NCBI GenBank assembly: GCA_030615505.1
Contig: JAUWZD010000021.1
Location: 1 to 50,367 of the forward strand
Length of the DNA: 50,367 nt
Source: Spirochaetales bacterium
GTDB lineage: Bacteria > Spirochaetota > Spirochaetia > SZUA-6 > DRHE01
Direction: 5' to 3'
A program made the translations under genes and the position numbers. Of this stretch, positions 15,303 to 23,267 are shown in pieces. The first letter of the stretch is position 1. The number at the start of each line of letters is the position of its first letter. Below the pieces are notes generated by a model that was not told the origin of the DNA, searched no databases, and saw nothing but the letters and a program-made list of their open reading frames with translations.

Positions 15303-16304
15303 TTAAAACTGGATGCGCGCATTGATCGCAGCTCCGATTGAGCCGCTTGTAAAGTTGTACATGCCGGTCAGATCGATCTTAAGGATTAATAAACTGATGC
15401 CGAGGCCGCCGAAGGCGCGCACCGACCAACCGCCTACATCTTCAGAACTCACTAAAATGCCTTCGGCAGTAGGAAAAGGTACTCCAGCGGCTTCAAAATA
15501 TGGTTTAAGACTTTCAACACTACCCTTATTATATACGATATCATCAGTTATCAGACCACCGCCTGCCTTGGATTTTCCATAGGCTACGCCTACTCCTACA
15601 TTAGGTCTAAGGATAAGGAGCTTCCAGCTAGCCTGGGCTTTAAGATCAATTACGTTGGCCTGCCAGTTGAAATTAACATCAGGATCACTAAGTGTTAAAA
15701 GATCTGTTCCTGGTGGATTACCCAACATATCTGAAATATCCATCACCTCCCCTTCTACCAGTTCCTCAATCAATATATCGCCCCTCAGGTAGTTAAAACC
15801 TCCACCCACAGCCAGCTTTGGTATAATACCACTGCCCTTTAATACGGGCACGCGCACATCCGCTCCGACCAGCAGGTAGTCCATATTGAGGGGAAGTTTT
15901 TCTTTTACCGCCTCAGGAATAAAGCCAATTTTAAACCCCACGTCAAAAGGTAGGATAAATCCCCCGAGGCGCGCATCAAGTGTATACGCAGGTATTGGAG
16001 CCCCTATCTTTTCCAGGTACTCATTGCTGCCCAGATCAGCCCCTACCAGATCAAACACCGGATCCAATGCTGAGTAGGGAATGGTGGTAACCCCCAATGT
16101 CAATCCCACGCCGAAGTGGGGAAACTGCCCGATGTAGGCATCCGACCAGTTTAGCCCGACTGTAGTATTAAATGGCAGGGATGCTGCCACCCCATCTGCA
16201 AAATCCGAAAAACTCTCCTCGAACTCTGCATATGAAAAGTCTTGAGCATACACGCCAAAGGAAAAAAGGAATAACAAGGTAAAAACAAAAAGTAGCTTTT
16301 TCAT
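15303..16304 (-). CDS. Putative beta-barrel outer-membrane protein
   Basis: 333 residues with a clear signal peptide (1-20, MKKLLFVFTLLFLFSFGVYA, cleavage before QDFS). The mature part is rich in alternating hydrophobic/Gly strands ('TVGLNWSDAYIG', 'FGVGLTLGVTT', 'LRPNVGVGVAYG', 'GGLGISLLILKI') and ends in a terminal aromatic ('AAINARIQF'), the beta-signal pattern for BAM-dependent insertion. No family name is recognised. AGGAGG precedes the ATG. It is transcribed alone on the minus strand and ends in a terminator; the ABC genes at 16366 lie upstream in the same direction. Confidence 0.75.
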   Translation of the reverse strand: MKKLLFVFTLLFLFSFGVYAQDFSYAEFEESFSDFADGVAASLPFNTTVGLNWSDAYIGQFPHFGVGLTLGVTTIPYSALDPVFDLVGADLGSNEYLEKIGAPIPAYTLDARLGGFILPFDVGFKIGFIPEAVKEKLPLNMDYLLVGADVRVPVLKGSGIIPKLAVGGGFNYLRGDILIEELVEGEVMDISDMLGNPPGTDLLTLSDPDVNFNWQANVIDLKAQASWKLLILRPNVGVGVAYGKSKAGGGLITDDIVYNKGSVESLKPYFEAAGVPFPTAEGILVSSEDVGGWSVRAFGGLGISLLILKIDLTGMYNFTSGSIGAAINARIQF

Positions 16305-16365
16305 AGTTGCCTCCTAACTGTATATAAGTTTAGACCTTAACTATGGAAATTTCAATTTTTTTTAA

Positions 16366-17190
16366 TTATTTTATGGAGCCCAGGGACAAACCGCGTACAA
16401 GATACTTCTGCAGGATTATCGCCATAATAATAATGGGTATCGTTCCCAGCGCGGCTGTGGCCGAAACCTCTCCCCACATCAGTCCATGGGCTTCTCGCAT
16501 CCCGGCTATAGCTACCGGAATGGTCATAGCCTTGTTTCGAGTAAGAATCAGTGCGAACATGAAGTCATTCCAGGACCAGATAAAACAGAATAGAGCGGTA
16601 ACCACCAGGCCCGGGGCAATAATGGGGAGCGTGATAATCCTGATCACGTTGAGCTGCGAGCAGCCGTCGATCATGGCGGCTTCCTCCAACTCCCTGGGGA
16701 CCTCCTGAATAAAGCCCTTGATCATCCAGACTGCAAAGGGAACGGTTATAATCATATGAGTAATGATTACTGCTGTGCAGGTATCGATCAATCTAAGGGT
16801 CCGCATCATTAAAAAGTAGGGGACAATCGCAACCACCGGAGGGAAAAACTTGAGGGATAAAATCCAGAAGGGAAGAGTGTCGCCCCCGACCTTATAGCGG
16901 GCAAAGGCGTATCCGCTGGTAGCCCCGCAGATGATTGCAGCGATAGTTGCAAAAAAGGCGATCACCAGGCTGTTAAAGAACTCAAGGATTGACTCTTTAA
17001 AGGTAAATTTCCAGAATTCAAGGGTGGGGTGCCTGGTATAAAAGTTTGGAGGATAATTCATCAATTCATGACGCGGCTGGACTGAGGTAAGCAGCATCCA
17101 GTAGATGGGGAAAAGTGAAACGATTACGATTAAAACCATCACTATAGAGATGAGAGTCTTTCTGATTAGCAATTTATTTCGCTTGTTCAA
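16366..17190 (-). CDS. ABC sugar importer permease (MalG type)
   Basis: 274 residues, six membrane helices, with the cytoplasmic EAA loop 'EEAAMIDGCSQLNVIRIITLP' (EAA…G…I.LP). It forms the channel with the MalF-type protein whose gene precedes and overlaps it by 17 bp. No ATPase gene follows; the next gene in this direction is the outer-membrane protein after a 61-bp gap. The energising subunit must come from elsewhere, for example the MalK-type protein at 33609. Confidence 0.92.
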   Translation of the reverse strand: MNKRNKLLIRKTLISIVMVLIVIVSLFPIYWMLLTSVQPRHELMNYPPNFYTRHPTLEFWKFTFKESILEFFNSLVIAFFATIAAIICGATSGYAFARYKVGGDTLPFWILSLKFFPPVVAIVPYFLMMRTLRLIDTCTAVIITHMIITVPFAVWMIKGFIQEVPRELEEAAMIDGCSQLNVIRIITLPIIAPGLVVTALFCFIWSWNDFMFALILTRNKAMTIPVAIAGMREAHGLMWGEVSATAALGTIPIIIMAIILQKYLVRGLSLGSIK

Positions 17191-18049
17191 TTTTCTCTCC
17201 TTTCTCCATCATCTTAACAAAAAGAGTAACCATAATCGAAAGGGGAATCATGATCAGCCAGGCTGCTGCCGAGGCCTGGCCTATATCCCAGTACCTGAAA
17301 CCTGTGATGTAGGCATACAAGCTCAGGGTCATGGTTTTTGCACCCGGTCCACCCATTGTCAGTACATACATGATATCAAAGGTCTGGAGTATCTCCAGGG
17401 ACCGCATAATCACAACAAGAGTAATGATGGGCTTCAACATTGGAATGGTAATGTGAATAAAGATCTGCCAAATATTGGCGCCGTCCACCTGGGCGCTCTG
17501 GTAAGGTTCCATAGGCAGTGAAAGGAGCCCGGCCAGCAGTACGGCCATAACAAAGGGAGTCCATCGCCATATTCTCAAGATAAGTATGGTAATCAGGGCC
17601 AGGTCAGGTGAGGCATGCCAGCACAGGCTTTCCAGCCCCAGCATGTTGAGAAAATAGTTGATAGGGCCCGACCGTACCTCGAAAACGAGCCGGCCCATGT
17701 AGCCCACCACAACCGGCATTACCATCATTGGAATGAGAAGGATTGGCTGAAATATCTTTCTCGACCGGGGAAGCTGGAGAAGAAGCAGGGCCACACATAA
17801 TCCCAAAAGGAGCTCAAAAAATAGCTCGGCCAGGATCATGGTTCCTGTAACCAGTACGGCACTGTAGAAATCAGGATTTTTCAGAAGACTGATCCAGTTT
17901 CCAAATCCGATAAAGGGATGCTCCGGTATGCGGATATCGTAGGCTCTTACACTGACACTCAGAGAAAAGACCAGTGGAAAAATTACAATCAGGGCCAGTA
18001 CCACAACGGTAGGCAGGACGAGCATTAAAGCCCTTTTCTTAACAGTCAT
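17174..18049 (-). CDS. ABC sugar importer permease (MalF type)
   Basis: 291 residues, about six membrane helices (first at about 11-31), EAA loop 'YQSAQVDGANIWQIFIHITIP'. It lies between its binding protein (gap 62 bp containing a strong hairpin) and the overlapping MalG-type gene. Confidence 0.92.
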   Translation of the reverse strand: MTVKKRALMLVLPTVVVLALIVIFPLVFSLSVSVRAYDIRIPEHPFIGFGNWISLLKNPDFYSAVLVTGTMILAELFFELLLGLCVALLLLQLPRSRKIFQPILLIPMMVMPVVVGYMGRLVFEVRSGPINYFLNMLGLESLCWHASPDLALITILILRIWRWTPFVMAVLLAGLLSLPMEPYQSAQVDGANIWQIFIHITIPMLKPIITLVVIMRSLEILQTFDIMYVLTMGGPGAKTMTLSLYAYITGFRYWDIGQASAAAWLIMIPLSIMVTLFVKMMEKGEKIEQAK

Positions 18050-18069
18050 TCAAACCCCCAAACGACTAT

Positions 18070-18102
18070 AAAAAGTCCTCATGGGTTTACACCCATGAGG
18101 AC
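18070..18102 (-). terminator. Intercistronic hairpin with T-run between binding protein and permease genes
   Basis: GTCCTCATGGGT (18075-18086) pairs perfectly with ACCCATGAGGAC (18091-18102). On the minus strand the stem is followed by TTTTT (18074-18070). It stands 9 nt after the binding-protein stop and ahead of malF. A partial terminator or 3'-end stabiliser would keep the binding protein in excess over the permeases. Confidence 0.75.
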
Positions 18103-18111
18103 CCACATTGT

Positions 18112-19569
18112 TTACTGCCAGATCTTGGCGTAAAAACCTTTCTGCTTTTCCGCTCCAAACTTCTTATTCAGTTCATTCCAGCGATTGGCAACCACATCCA
18201 AAGCAGCTTTAGCATTGGGAAAATCCCCGGCAAGATACTTTGAAACATTCAGATCAAGAACATCATTATACTCGAATGCCCCGGGTATCTTAAGCATGGG
18301 ATAGCCCTGCTCAAGGGCTTTTAGCTCAAGCTCAAGGTAATTCTCAATACCGGGTATCTTCTCCCGCCATTCCTTGGAATTGAAGTGTGAATAGCGTGAT
18401 GGATCCCAGCCGATCTGGGGATCCATGATGTAACCCAGGTTGACCGGACCGGGCCCGAACATGTGCTTTAGAACGGCATAGGCGGCATCCTGGTTCTTGC
18501 TGTCCTTGCATATAGAGGCAACCCAGGCGGAATCCACGATCGTGTACTGGTAGACCTTACCCCCTACCTCAACACCTGGTGAGGCTGAAATTCCCAGCAC
18601 AGGAGCCGGGGCACTTTCAACTGCAAGTGGAGCCAGGGTATTGAACCCTCTCCCCTCATCGGTCCAGTGTATCCACATACAGACCGTGCCGTCATTCATG
18701 GCTGCGGCATAGAGCTCATCCCATTCCCAGGAAAGGACTCCCGGAGGCGAGTATGCCAGGAGTTCCTTCATATTCTCAAGCGCCGCCACGGCACCGGAAG
18801 AATTGATCCTGGGCTCCATGGTCTTTGGATCGAAGTAGTGGGGATCCGGGGCATTGAAGGGCACAAAGCGGAATAGATACCAGTAGTAGACCCTGCCCCT
18901 CTTGGCCTGGTCAGCATATCCGTAGAAATCCTTGGTCAGGGTGCGGCCGGCCAGTTTCTCACCCTTCTTGCGGGTGAAGAACTCGGCAATATCCACCACC
19001 TGCTGCCAGGTTTCCGGGGGATCGGGAAGTGCGTATCCAAACTTGGCCTTAAAGGCGCTCTGTTCGCCTGAATCCTGGAAAAGATCCTTTCTGTAGTAAA
19101 ACAGGAAGGTATCTCCATCAAGGGTTACCGAGACCTTTTTCCCTCCCCAAAGATTCTGTGCCTTGTTAAAGGCGGGCAGGAGATCAGCAAAGCCTATGGC
19201 GTCGTTGTCCCTGACCACATAATCGTCCAGGGGGAGAATATAGGGCTCGTAGTCTCCGATCCAGGCTGAATTGTACTGCACAATGTCATAGGCACCTGTT
19301 CTCTGGGTGAGCTCAAGTACTACGCGTGAATAGATCTCATCTGCTGTAATCTCAATTACATTCAGATCAAGGCCGTATTTCTCTTTCAGCACCGGAGCTT
19401 CATCGTACCACGGTGTGGCATGGTGACCTGAATGAGCAACCACACTGACCTTTACTCCCTCAAATTCTTTTGCTTTTTCTTCCGGCGCAACTTCTTTCTT
19501 ACCACCGGCAAACACCGAAAAGGACAGGACCAGCAGGAAGCAGATAATAAGAGTTAGCAGTTTTTTCAT
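18112..19569 (-). CDS. Extracellular sugar-binding protein of ABC importer 1
   Basis: 485 residues. The signal peptide is MKKLLTLIICFLLVLSFSVFA with the mature start GGKKEVAPEE, the form common in spirochaete binding proteins; no lipobox Cys is present, so it is periplasmic rather than a lipoprotein. The body has family-1 solute-binding features ('YDIVQYNSAWIGDYEPYILPLDDYV', 'TFLFYYRKDLF', 'PETWQQVVDIAEFFT', 'GKVYQYTIVDSAWVASICK'). It is long for the family. Immediately downstream are its permeases; upstream are a dehydrogenase and an aminotransferase, suggesting a sugar or cyclitol ligand processed by those enzymes. RBS AGGAGG 6 nt before ATG. Confidence 0.9.
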   Translation of the reverse strand: MKKLLTLIICFLLVLSFSVFAGGKKEVAPEEKAKEFEGVKVSVVAHSGHHATPWYDEAPVLKEKYGLDLNVIEITADEIYSRVVLELTQRTGAYDIVQYNSAWIGDYEPYILPLDDYVVRDNDAIGFADLLPAFNKAQNLWGGKKVSVTLDGDTFLFYYRKDLFQDSGEQSAFKAKFGYALPDPPETWQQVVDIAEFFTRKKGEKLAGRTLTKDFYGYADQAKRGRVYYWYLFRFVPFNAPDPHYFDPKTMEPRINSSGAVAALENMKELLAYSPPGVLSWEWDELYAAAMNDGTVCMWIHWTDEGRGFNTLAPLAVESAPAPVLGISASPGVEVGGKVYQYTIVDSAWVASICKDSKNQDAAYAVLKHMFGPGPVNLGYIMDPQIGWDPSRYSHFNSKEWREKIPGIENYLELELKALEQGYPMLKIPGAFEYNDVLDLNVSKYLAGDFPNAKAALDVVANRWNELNKKFGAEKQKGFYAKIWQ

Positions 19570-19637
19570 TTTTTCCTCCTTCTTAATTTGTTTTTATTAC
19601 ATTATTACAATGCCTTAAAAGCCTTTTTACTGATTCC

Positions 19638-19650
19638 TCACCTCCTTTCC
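19638..19650 (-). promoter_or_regulatory. Orphan Shine-Dalgarno sequence (GGAAAGGAGGTGA) in the binding-protein leader
   Basis: On the minus strand GGAAAGGAGGTGA lies 69 nt upstream of the binding-protein ATG, which has its own RBS. No ATG, GTG or TTG lies at a usable distance after it. The identical 13-mer occurs upstream of the second binding-protein gene (37940-37952). Confidence 0.6.
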
Positions 19651-19692
19651 AGGCTGTATTGCGGCTATTGCAAAATTATCCTTAATTCTTTT

Positions 19693-20748
19693 TTATGCAC
19701 ATTCCTCCGGGTAGAGAATTATTTTGATCCCTTTACCACGCCGAAGCAGGTCCAAACCCTCATTCACTTTTGATAAGGGCAAATGGTGAGAAACTACTCT
19801 GTCCAGTTGGAGAACGCCGCTTTCCATAATACCCGGAAGTTTATTGAAACTGAATTTCCCAATAAAAGCACCATGTATGGTAATCTCTTTACGGACTATT
19901 TCGGCCACCGGTATTGCCGGCTTAGCCAATTCATCGTGTCCGAACTGAAGTATTTTCCCGCCGCTGCGGACCAGGTCAATTGCCTCTGGAATCAGCGGCC
20001 CTACTGCTTCCACCACTAGATCCGGACCGGCCCCTGTTTCTTCCTTTACAATCGCTGCCAGGTCTTCATTATGGGGATCGACAACCCGACTGGCTCCGCA
20101 TTCCCGGGCTTTCTCCCGTCTGTACTGAGAAATCTCTGATACAATAATCTTGGCAGCACCGCACGCCTTAAAAATTAAAGTAAAAAGCAGTCCAATAGGC
20201 CCGGAGCCAAGTACTACCACGTTATCGCCAGGCTGAACCTTAAGCTTTTCTGAGGCGCTTACCACACATGCCAGCGGCTCTGCCAGGGCAGCGATACTGG
20301 AAGGTACATCCGGATTTATCTTATAGAGAGCATGAGCAGGAACAACAATATAGCTTGTCATTGCTCCATCAGAAAAGATCCCTATAGTCGCACAGTGCCC
20401 GGGCTCCGCGGATGTATAAAGGGCAATACAGCGATCAGGATTTCCGCTTCTGCACTCATAACAGAGCCCGCATCCGGGATGCGGATCTACCAGGACACGG
20501 TCACCGGGCTTTAGCTCACTTACTCTTGCTCCTGCCTCATCCACTTCACCGGTAAACTCATGCCCTAAAATTATGTCCTTCTTTGCCGGATGAGCCGGGG
20601 GAACCTGAAGAATATGCAAATCCGTACCGCAGATCCCCACCCCTGTAACTTTAAGCAGAACATCCGATTCGTTCTTAAGTTGAGGCCTGGGACGATCCTT
20701 TAAGACGAGCCTTCCCTCTCTCTCAAATACAGCAGCTAATATCTTCAC
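19693..20748 (-). CDS. Zinc-dependent medium-chain dehydrogenase (threonine/sorbitol dehydrogenase-like)
   Basis: 351 residues. Catalytic zinc site 'GVGICGTDLHI' and 'LGHEFTGEV'; structural zinc cysteines in 'HPGCGLCYECRSGNPDRC'; Rossmann loop 'VLGSGPIGLLF'. It oxidises a secondary alcohol of a polyol, sugar or amino acid with NAD(P). It lies between the aminotransferase (gap 166 bp with its own promoter and operator) and the importer (gap 123 bp). A cyclitol or sugar dehydrogenase is the most economical reading. It is not close to the IolM protein at 1349 in motif spacing. Confidence 0.88.
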   Translation of the reverse strand: MKILAAVFEREGRLVLKDRPRPQLKNESDVLLKVTGVGICGTDLHILQVPPAHPAKKDIILGHEFTGEVDEAGARVSELKPGDRVLVDPHPGCGLCYECRSGNPDRCIALYTSAEPGHCATIGIFSDGAMTSYIVVPAHALYKINPDVPSSIAALAEPLACVVSASEKLKVQPGDNVVVLGSGPIGLLFTLIFKACGAAKIIVSEISQYRREKARECGASRVVDPHNEDLAAIVKEETGAGPDLVVEAVGPLIPEAIDLVRSGGKILQFGHDELAKPAIPVAEIVRKEITIHGAFIGKFSFNKLPGIMESGVLQLDRVVSHHLPLSKVNEGLDLLRRGKGIKIILYPEECA

Positions 20749-20803
20749 CCTCCTTAATTATGAACTCTTATGCGTTCAATTTTCCCTGCTCATACTTATG
20801 TAT

Positions 20804-20854
20804 TTTACACAGGTATCACGTGTAAATTATTTATTGAATGTAACATAAAGTCAA
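20804..20854 (-). promoter_or_regulatory. Promoter and palindromic operator ahead of the dehydrogenase gene
   Basis: On the minus strand TTGACT (20854-20849) and AATAAT (20831-20826) are 17 nt apart. Directly downstream lies an inverted repeat TTTACAC…GTGTAAA (20804-20810 and 20820-20826, 9-nt spacer), placed to cover the transcription start. It gives the dehydrogenase and importer a second, separately controlled promoter within the gene run. Confidence 0.5.
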
Positions 20855-20914
20855 TAATAAATTCCTGTTTTAAATGCAAATCCGGCAAGAACTGCCATAC
20901 CTGATTATCATCCT

Positions 20915-22117
20915 TTAAGCAGTGCTTGTTTCTGCAGCTCTGACAAACTCTTCTGCCCTCCTTTGAATCTCCTCATCGCCGGACAGTATGTTAATGCCAA
21001 AACCCGCTCCCAGGCCCGGATCCACTACACCCACACTTAAGTTAATTGACCGCTCCAGGATCCTATCGGTCTTGGGAAGCATGTTCCTCTTAAACGGTTT
21101 GTTGCCCTCCTTATCCTTAATGGACAGAAGCTGTTCCATATTATTGTACACATGCCATCCGCTCTGAGAAACTGTTTCAGTTCCAAGCGCCTCGGCTACC
21201 CGCTGCGCAGTGCCCTTATCCTTAAAGATCACTGTTAGTAGGGTGCAGCACTCATCCGGATCATTAATCTTTCTGAAGCCAAAATTCTTTATGCCTCCTT
21301 CACAAACGGCCTGCTTGAACTTCTGCTTTTTATCCTTAAGAATTTTAAGTATTCTATCCAGTTTTTTCAACTGCCCCAGAACGAAAGCCCCTGTAAGCTC
21401 GTTCATCCTTAAGTTTATCCCGATTAGCGATCGCTCTCCAATCTCAACCCCCATTCGCAGGGGCATGTGGCCCTGGTCATGATAGGCAAAGGCTCTTTCA
21501 TACAACTCCCTGTCCCTGGTAGTAACGAGCCCTCCGTCCCCTGAGGTTATGGTTTTATTAATATTCAGGGAAAATGCGCCTATGTGTCCGATGGAGCCTA
21601 AGGGTTTCCCTTTATACCGGGCACCGAGTCCCTGGCAGCAATCCTCCAGGACTTTGAGATTGTGCTTTCCGGCGATCTCCATAATCCGGCCCAGGTTACA
21701 GGGATTTCCCAGCATATGAACCGGCATGATTACCCTGGTCCGCTTCGTTATTCTCCTCTCTATATCTTCAGGATCCATTGTCAAGGATTCATCAATCTCG
21801 GTAAGTACCGGCTGTCCCCCCACTGCAAGGACTGCTGAAATGGAAGCCACAAAAGTGTAACCCTGCACCAGTACTTCTACCCCCGGTCCCACCCCAAGGG
21901 CAACCAGGGATGCCATAATAGCACCGGTACCACCGTTTACCGCCACGCAGTGGGCCACACCGATTCTTCGGGCAAACTCTCTTTCTAAAGTAAATACTTT
22001 TCTCTTAAAGCGTACATCCTCCTCACTCCCGTATCTTGATATGTATCCGCTCTCCAGAACTTCCTCCACTTCACGTCTCTCTTCATCTCCTACCAGAAAA
22101 GCCCCCGGACCCGGCAT
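20915..22117 (-). CDS. DegT/DnrJ/EryC1/StrS-family PLP aminotransferase
   Basis: 400 residues. PLP-site features: 'AVNGGTGAIMASLVALGVGPG', 'DCCQGLGARYKGKPLGSIGHIGAFSLN', with the Schiff-base Lys in 'NINKTITSGDGG'. Family members transfer amino groups to or from keto-sugars and inososes. They are usually found in antibiotic, LPS or aminocyclitol biosynthesis; here the gene heads a run with a dehydrogenase and a sugar importer, which points to breakdown of an amino-sugar or amino-cyclitol. GGAGG precedes ATG 22117. It is divergent from lacI across a palindromic control region. Confidence 0.88.
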   Translation of the reverse strand: MPGPGAFLVGDEERREVEEVLESGYISRYGSEEDVRFKRKVFTLEREFARRIGVAHCVAVNGGTGAIMASLVALGVGPGVEVLVQGYTFVASISAVLAVGGQPVLTEIDESLTMDPEDIERRITKRTRVIMPVHMLGNPCNLGRIMEIAGKHNLKVLEDCCQGLGARYKGKPLGSIGHIGAFSLNINKTITSGDGGLVTTRDRELYERAFAYHDQGHMPLRMGVEIGERSLIGINLRMNELTGAFVLGQLKKLDRILKILKDKKQKFKQAVCEGGIKNFGFRKINDPDECCTLLTVIFKDKGTAQRVAEALGTETVSQSGWHVYNNMEQLLSIKDKEGNKPFKRNMLPKTDRILERSINLSVGVVDPGLGAGFGINILSGDEEIQRRAEEFVRAAETSTA

Positions 22118-22141
22118 GGTTTTCCTCCATGGATGTATTTT

Positions 22142-22193
22142 ACATTAATTTATTATGTAATTTATTATATAATCAAATGTAAATTAATGTCAA
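22142..22193 (-). promoter_or_regulatory. Consensus promoter of the aminotransferase gene flanked by inverted operator arms
   Basis: On the minus strand TTGACA (22193-22188) and TATAAT (22169-22164) are separated by 18 nt. ACATTAATTTA (22142-22152) and TAAATTAATGT (22180-22190) are exact inverted copies. One overlaps the -35/spacer, the other lies downstream of the start. They are candidate sites for the divergently encoded LacI protein. Confidence 0.65.
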
Positions 22194-22210
22194 TGAATTA
22201 ATGCGTTCCA

Positions 22211-22239
22211 TTGACTCTGATCTGATTTTCCCATACTCT
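22211..22239 (+). promoter_or_regulatory. Possible promoter of the first lacI gene
   Basis: TTGACT (22211-22216) and TACTCT (22234-22239), 17-nt spacer, 27 nt before the GTG start. The -10 is a weak match. Confidence 0.35.
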
Positions 22240-22265
22240 AATCTTTGCAAGGAGGTCATCCGGCT

Positions 22266-23255
22266 GTGGCGATCACCATGAATGAGATTGCTAAGAAACT
22301 CAATATCAGCATAGCCACCGTTTCCCGTGCCCTATCCGGCAGGGATGATAGTGTGTCCGAAGAAACAAAAAAAGCGATTCTTTCCGCAGCCGAAAAGTAC
22401 GGCTACCAGAAGCGGAGAACCATTGGCAAAAGCGTAGCATTTGTTATTGACAAGGAATCCTTTGATCTCTCAAGCCAGTTCTATGCCCGTATAATCTCCG
22501 GCGTGGAGGAGGAACTGATTAAAAAACGGTATTACTTCCAGTTCAATTCTGTGGAAAGAGAAAATTTTGACCTGGCCAGGATCAACCTCAACTTTAACGA
22601 TCTGGCCGGAGTTATTCTTGTTGGCGTCTATCACGACGACCTTGTCCTGAAAATCAAAGAGATAAATATACCCATGGTTTTACTGGATTACTACATTCCC
22701 ACCGAAGATATGACCGCGATTCTGATTGATAATACAGACGGCATCCTTAAAGCCTGCAAGTATATTTCCTCCCTCGGTCATAAACGAGTAGCCTATATCT
22801 CCGGAGACAGCATGGAGACCTCAGCACAGGAACGCCTATATGGGTATTTTAAAGCCCAGGAGATATTTGGCTTTGACCGGGATAAGAGCTTGTTGATAGA
22901 GGAGTGTAAGAGCAGAATTAACGAGGGATTCATGGCCATGAACCATATATTAGACAATCCTGTCCTGCCCACAGCCGTGCTGGCCTATAATGACCTGATC
23001 GCCATCGGAGCTATGGATGCCATAAAACACCGGGCACTTTCCATTCCTGGGGATATTAGTGTTATCGGCTTTGATGACATTAGTCTGGCCTCTGAGGTGG
23101 TTCCCCCTCTAACTACAGTTCATGTACCGAAACGGACCATGGGAATTATAGCGGTGCGCAGACTCTTTCAGATCATTAAAATCAAGGAAGATCTGGTTAA
23201 AAAGATCCTCATCCCAACCAGACTGATGATCCGTAATTCATCAGGAAAGAGTTGA
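22266..23255 (+). CDS. LacI-family transcriptional regulator
   Basis: 329 residues from GTG 22266, chosen because GGAGGT lies 9 nt upstream; ATG 22278 is the alternative. N-terminal helix-turn-helix 'MNEIAKKLNISIATVSRALSG' and a periplasmic-binding-protein-like sensor domain ('GVEEELIKKRYYFQFNS', 'YISSLGHKRVAYISGDS', 'DLIAIGAMDAI', 'DISVIGFDDISLASEVVPPLTTVH'). It is 12 bp upstream of the URO-D gene in the same direction and divergent from the aminotransferase, so it could control both units. Confidence 0.9.
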   Translation: MAITMNEIAKKLNISIATVSRALSGRDDSVSEETKKAILSAAEKYGYQKRRTIGKSVAFVIDKESFDLSSQFYARIISGVEEELIKKRYYFQFNSVERENFDLARINLNFNDLAGVILVGVYHDDLVLKIKEINIPMVLLDYYIPTEDMTAILIDNTDGILKACKYISSLGHKRVAYISGDSMETSAQERLYGYFKAQEIFGFDRDKSLLIEECKSRINEGFMAMNHILDNPVLPTAVLAYNDLIAIGAMDAIKHRALSIPGDISVIGFDDISLASEVVPPLTTVHVPKRTMGIIAVRRLFQIIKIKEDLVKKILIPTRLMIRNSSGKS

Positions 23256-23267
23256 AATAAAACAACC

